Notes under the pieces: generated by a model | Seen by the model: the letters and a program-made list of their open reading frames with translations, nothing else | Told to the model about the DNA's origin: nothing | Database searches by the model: none | Shown here: in pieces, positions 17,992 through 20,212 of the stretch | How the letters are laid out: the number at the start of each line of letters is the position of its first letter | How positions within the stretch are numbered: the stretch's first letter is position 1 | Position numbers and translations under genes: made by a program | Origin: Larix sibirica | Lineage: Eukaryota > Streptophyta > Pinopsida > Pinales > Pinaceae | Direction: 5' to 3' | Length of the DNA stretch: 20,212 nt | Assembly (NCBI GenBank): GCA_004151065.3 | Contig: NWUY0300017234.1 | Span: forward strand, 34,450 to 54,661

Positions 17992-18911
17992 TTATATAAT
18001 TTGTCATATATTTTGGTTCTTTAATGGGTGTAAAAAATGGAGATATTGGCTTATAGGGCTCCTCTCATGCACATGTATCACTTTGATGATTTGGGGTTTA
18101 GAAAATTTTGGGCTTGTTTAAGGACTTAAACGGTCATTCTTTGGGTCAAAATTTTGCAGTATTAGCTCTGATTCTCATGATGTTAGTATACACATCAACA
18201 GATTTCCAACAATGCAAAGATCACCTCAATTGGAGCTCATATTCTTAATTTACGGTTCCCTCTTATTTAACTATCCTATTGAAAACCATGGTATCGATTG
18301 GGCACCACACTAGCTTCCATTGCTCACACATGTGGACTTTCAAGAAGATTCTAAACGGTCCAAAATCTAGCACTAATTGTGGGGTGAGGCATGAAAAATT
18401 CATAACAATAACCCTAGTTGATTATCAAACTATGTTAAATTATAGACCACTATGAAAGGAAGGGGTTCTATTCTTATTGTAATTTTTATTATTTCAAAGT
18501 TTGGAATAACATATAGGAGTGGTATTTAAAGCATAATAGAGGAAGTAGAAGTTCCTGTAGAAGTCATTCAGGCCATAGTGTCCATAACAACTCCATAGTG
18601 AGTTCACTTTCTTTCTACTTACATTTCATAGCTAAGAAAAAAAGAGCTAGATAATAGGACTCACCTTCTAGCTGGTTTTTTCCTATATTGGGTTTTCCCA
18701 TGGTACATCTTGTGTTCATTGTGTGGATGGTGTGTTATTTGCTAGATTCTTTCATTTCAATTTTCAATTTTTTCAGCATTTTGTATGATACACTAATAAT
18801 ATTAAATCTAAAATCTAAATTTATACACTACATAATGAAATATTTAAAAATATTGTAAGATCTATTGTGATAAACTATTCAAGTGGAATATAAATGACAA
18901 TTTATAGATCA
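17992..18911 (+). mobile_element. LTR-like region upstream of the gypsy gag relic (copy 2)
   Basis: Same as 8000-8919, with the TATA-like site TATTTAAA at 18523-18530. Left end not determined. Confidence 0.45.
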
Positions 18912-18914
18912 TAT

Positions 18915-18926
18915 TGGTATCATAGC
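18915..18926 (+). other. Primer binding site of the gypsy-type element (copy 2)
   Basis: TGGTATCATAGC, as at 8923-8934. Confidence 0.75.
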
Positions 18927-19002
18927 AATTTTGTTTTGGGATTTTGTGAGAAGTTGCAAGATCCAAGAAGTAGCATAAGGAAGAAGTCTCAAAACCATAG
19001 AC

Positions 19003-19882
19003 ATGGTGGATGAGTACACAAATAACAATCAAATGGATGACTAAAATGAGAGATTTTCAAAGATACAAGCACTAGTCACTAATATGTCTTAAAACATGGT
19101 TATTCTCATGGCATATCTCCACAACATGTTTGGACATTTAAGTTGGGGATTTTGTTATCTCTAATTCAAAAGTTGGATCAGATAATAATCTAGATATAAT
19201 GAAGACATAGAAAAGGAGTTGAAAAAAGAGCTAGATAAAGAGAGGCCAAGTTCTAGTGACACCACTTCTTCGCAATCTCAATCTAAAGTGAAATCAAAAG
19301 TGTACATCAAACCCTACCCAGGTGATATTGATGTTGGTAAGTTGAATCAATGGTTGCATTAGTTCGAATCTCATTTCAATGTTCATAATATAGGAGAAGA
19401 GAAAAATATTTCATTTGACTAATTGAACTTAGAGGGGCATGCCCAAACTTCGTGGGATAGTCACATGGAAATGCTTAGGTTGGAAAGTGATCCACCGGTA
19501 ACTAAGTTGGGAGTTCAAAACCTACATTAATTCAAAGGAATACCCCTTTGGTTACCAACATGACTAGTGGATCCAGTGGAATTACTTTCAACATAAGCAA
19601 AGGAAAAGTGTGCAAGAATATACCACCAAGTTCAAAAAAATATCTATTATGTTTGGTATATCTTCCAATAACCTAACCGTACTCCTTAAGTATCTTAGTG
19701 GCCTACACAATCATTTATGAAGGAAAGTGTTTCCCTTCAAACCTAGGATAGATTATTAAGCACACGTGTAAGAACATTATCTATAGAATATGGGTAAGAC
19801 TAAAGGAAACCAAGTGGTTCTAAGAAAAAATACCACTAATATGCTTCCAAGCAGGGAAAAAAGAAGTGGAAAAGAAAGGATA
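19003..19882 (+). pseudogene. Gypsy-type gag relic (copy 2)
   Basis: Same relic as 9011-9890, with the same stops and the same frameshift near 19497. The shared lesions show that it was already dead before duplication. Confidence 0.82.
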
Positions 19883-20145
19883 AGAAAATAGTGTTGATGT
19901 TCTCCATGGTTCCAGCATCGGGAAAAAATTATGTAGATGATTCTCCCAGATGGGTTTGCAACCTAGGTAGAGGATGGACCTTTCATATCCCTATTGACTA
20001 TGTGTATTGAGGCTCGAATGCTTATCCTCATCCAATCATGTGGATTGGATTGGTAGTACGCTAGAGGTCACATTGCGTACTCTATATGGGAGTGCTATAT
20101 AGTGGGAGTGCTCTATTCTTTTAGAGTGAGATGACTTGTCTATGT

Positions 20146-20170
20146 TACAAGGAGATCTTATCTCCTTGTA
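20146..20170. repeat. Perfect hairpin with 11-bp arms
   Basis: TACAAGGAGAT (20146-20156) and ATCTCCTTGTA (20160-20170) pair perfectly around a CTT loop. Within an LTR this could fold in the RNA. Confidence 0.9.
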
Positions 20171-20190
20171 TATTAGACAAAGTCTAATAT
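20170..20190. repeat. Perfect hairpin with 9-bp arms, adjoining the previous one
   Basis: ATATTAGAC (20170-20178) and GTCTAATAT (20182-20190) pair perfectly around AAA. It shares base 20170 with the first hairpin. The 10-kb unit ends at 20184, inside the right arm. Confidence 0.9.
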
Positions 20191-20212
20191 CTAATGTTGA
20201 ATTTGACAATTG

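Larger units (their letters stand above)
10194..20184 (+). repeat. 10-kb direct tandem repeat unit, copy 2
   Basis: Near-identical to 202-10192 (eight substitutions by eye, no net indel). All features of copy 1 recur at +9,992 and are listed below in short form. Only this copy continues past the unit end into 20185-20212. Confidence 0.97.
19883..20212 (+). mobile_element. LTR-like 3' stretch, continuing past the unit end
   Basis: Same as 9891-10192 with four differences (20050, 20111, 20121, 20165), then 28 further bases that copy 1 lacks. The extra bases complete a second hairpin and run on as LTR-like DNA to the window edge, so copy 2 probably shows the true local sequence at this end. Confidence 0.45.

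Noticed and set aside
202-20184. Tandem unit as an integrated extrachromosomal circle or rolling-circle product
   Set aside because: Possible in principle, but the lone n at each unit start and the clustered edge differences make an assembly cause at least as likely; no origin or terminal signature supports it.

Overview
The window looks like repeat-rich nuclear DNA from a seed plant with a very large genome. I favour a conifer or other gymnosperm, because the gypsy-type gag relic and the LTR-like stretches resemble conifer repeats; this is inference from memory, not a search. The DNA is AT-rich. Every coding trace I recognise belongs to an LTR retrotransposon or to a gene fragment carried inside one. 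I see no intact gene, tRNA, rRNA, CRISPR array or bacterial signal.

Layout: positions 1-200 are a unique AT-rich flank. The rest is a single 9,992-bp unit present twice, head to tail (201-10192 and 10193-20184), followed by 28 bp that continue the end of the second copy. Each copy begins with a single 'n' (201 and 10193). The copies stay in register throughout (constant offset 9,992), and I found only eight differences by eye, four of them in the last 135 bp of the unit. This is either a very recent tandem duplication or an assembly duplication at one-base gaps; the sequence alone does not decide.

Inside one unit (copy 1 coordinates): (a) 351-3698, a decayed copia-type element: gag relic, an LTR-like insert, a post-integrase relic, the start of a reverse transcriptase, a polypurine tract and a candidate long 3' LTR. 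(b) 3714-6365, a structurally complete non-autonomous LTR retrotransposon on the minus strand. It has two LTRs of about 195 bp, perfect 5-bp target duplications (AAATA), a primer binding site directly against its 5' LTR, and a broken coding region with a G-patch domain. No gag, protease, integrase or reverse transcriptase is visible in it. (c) 6371 to about 8000, AT-rich DNA with nothing recognised. (d) about 8000-10192, a truncated gypsy-type element: LTR-like region with TATA box, primer binding site, a gag relic with stops and a frameshift, then LTR-like sequence ending in two consecutive hairpins. The unit boundary falls inside the second hairpin.

Order of events (inference): the copia-like element decayed and the G-patch element inserted 15 bp beyond its candidate 3' LTR. 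The two LTRs of that element then diverged by about 9 percent. Much later, or only in the assembly, the whole block was doubled. The most interesting item is the G-patch-carrying LTR element.
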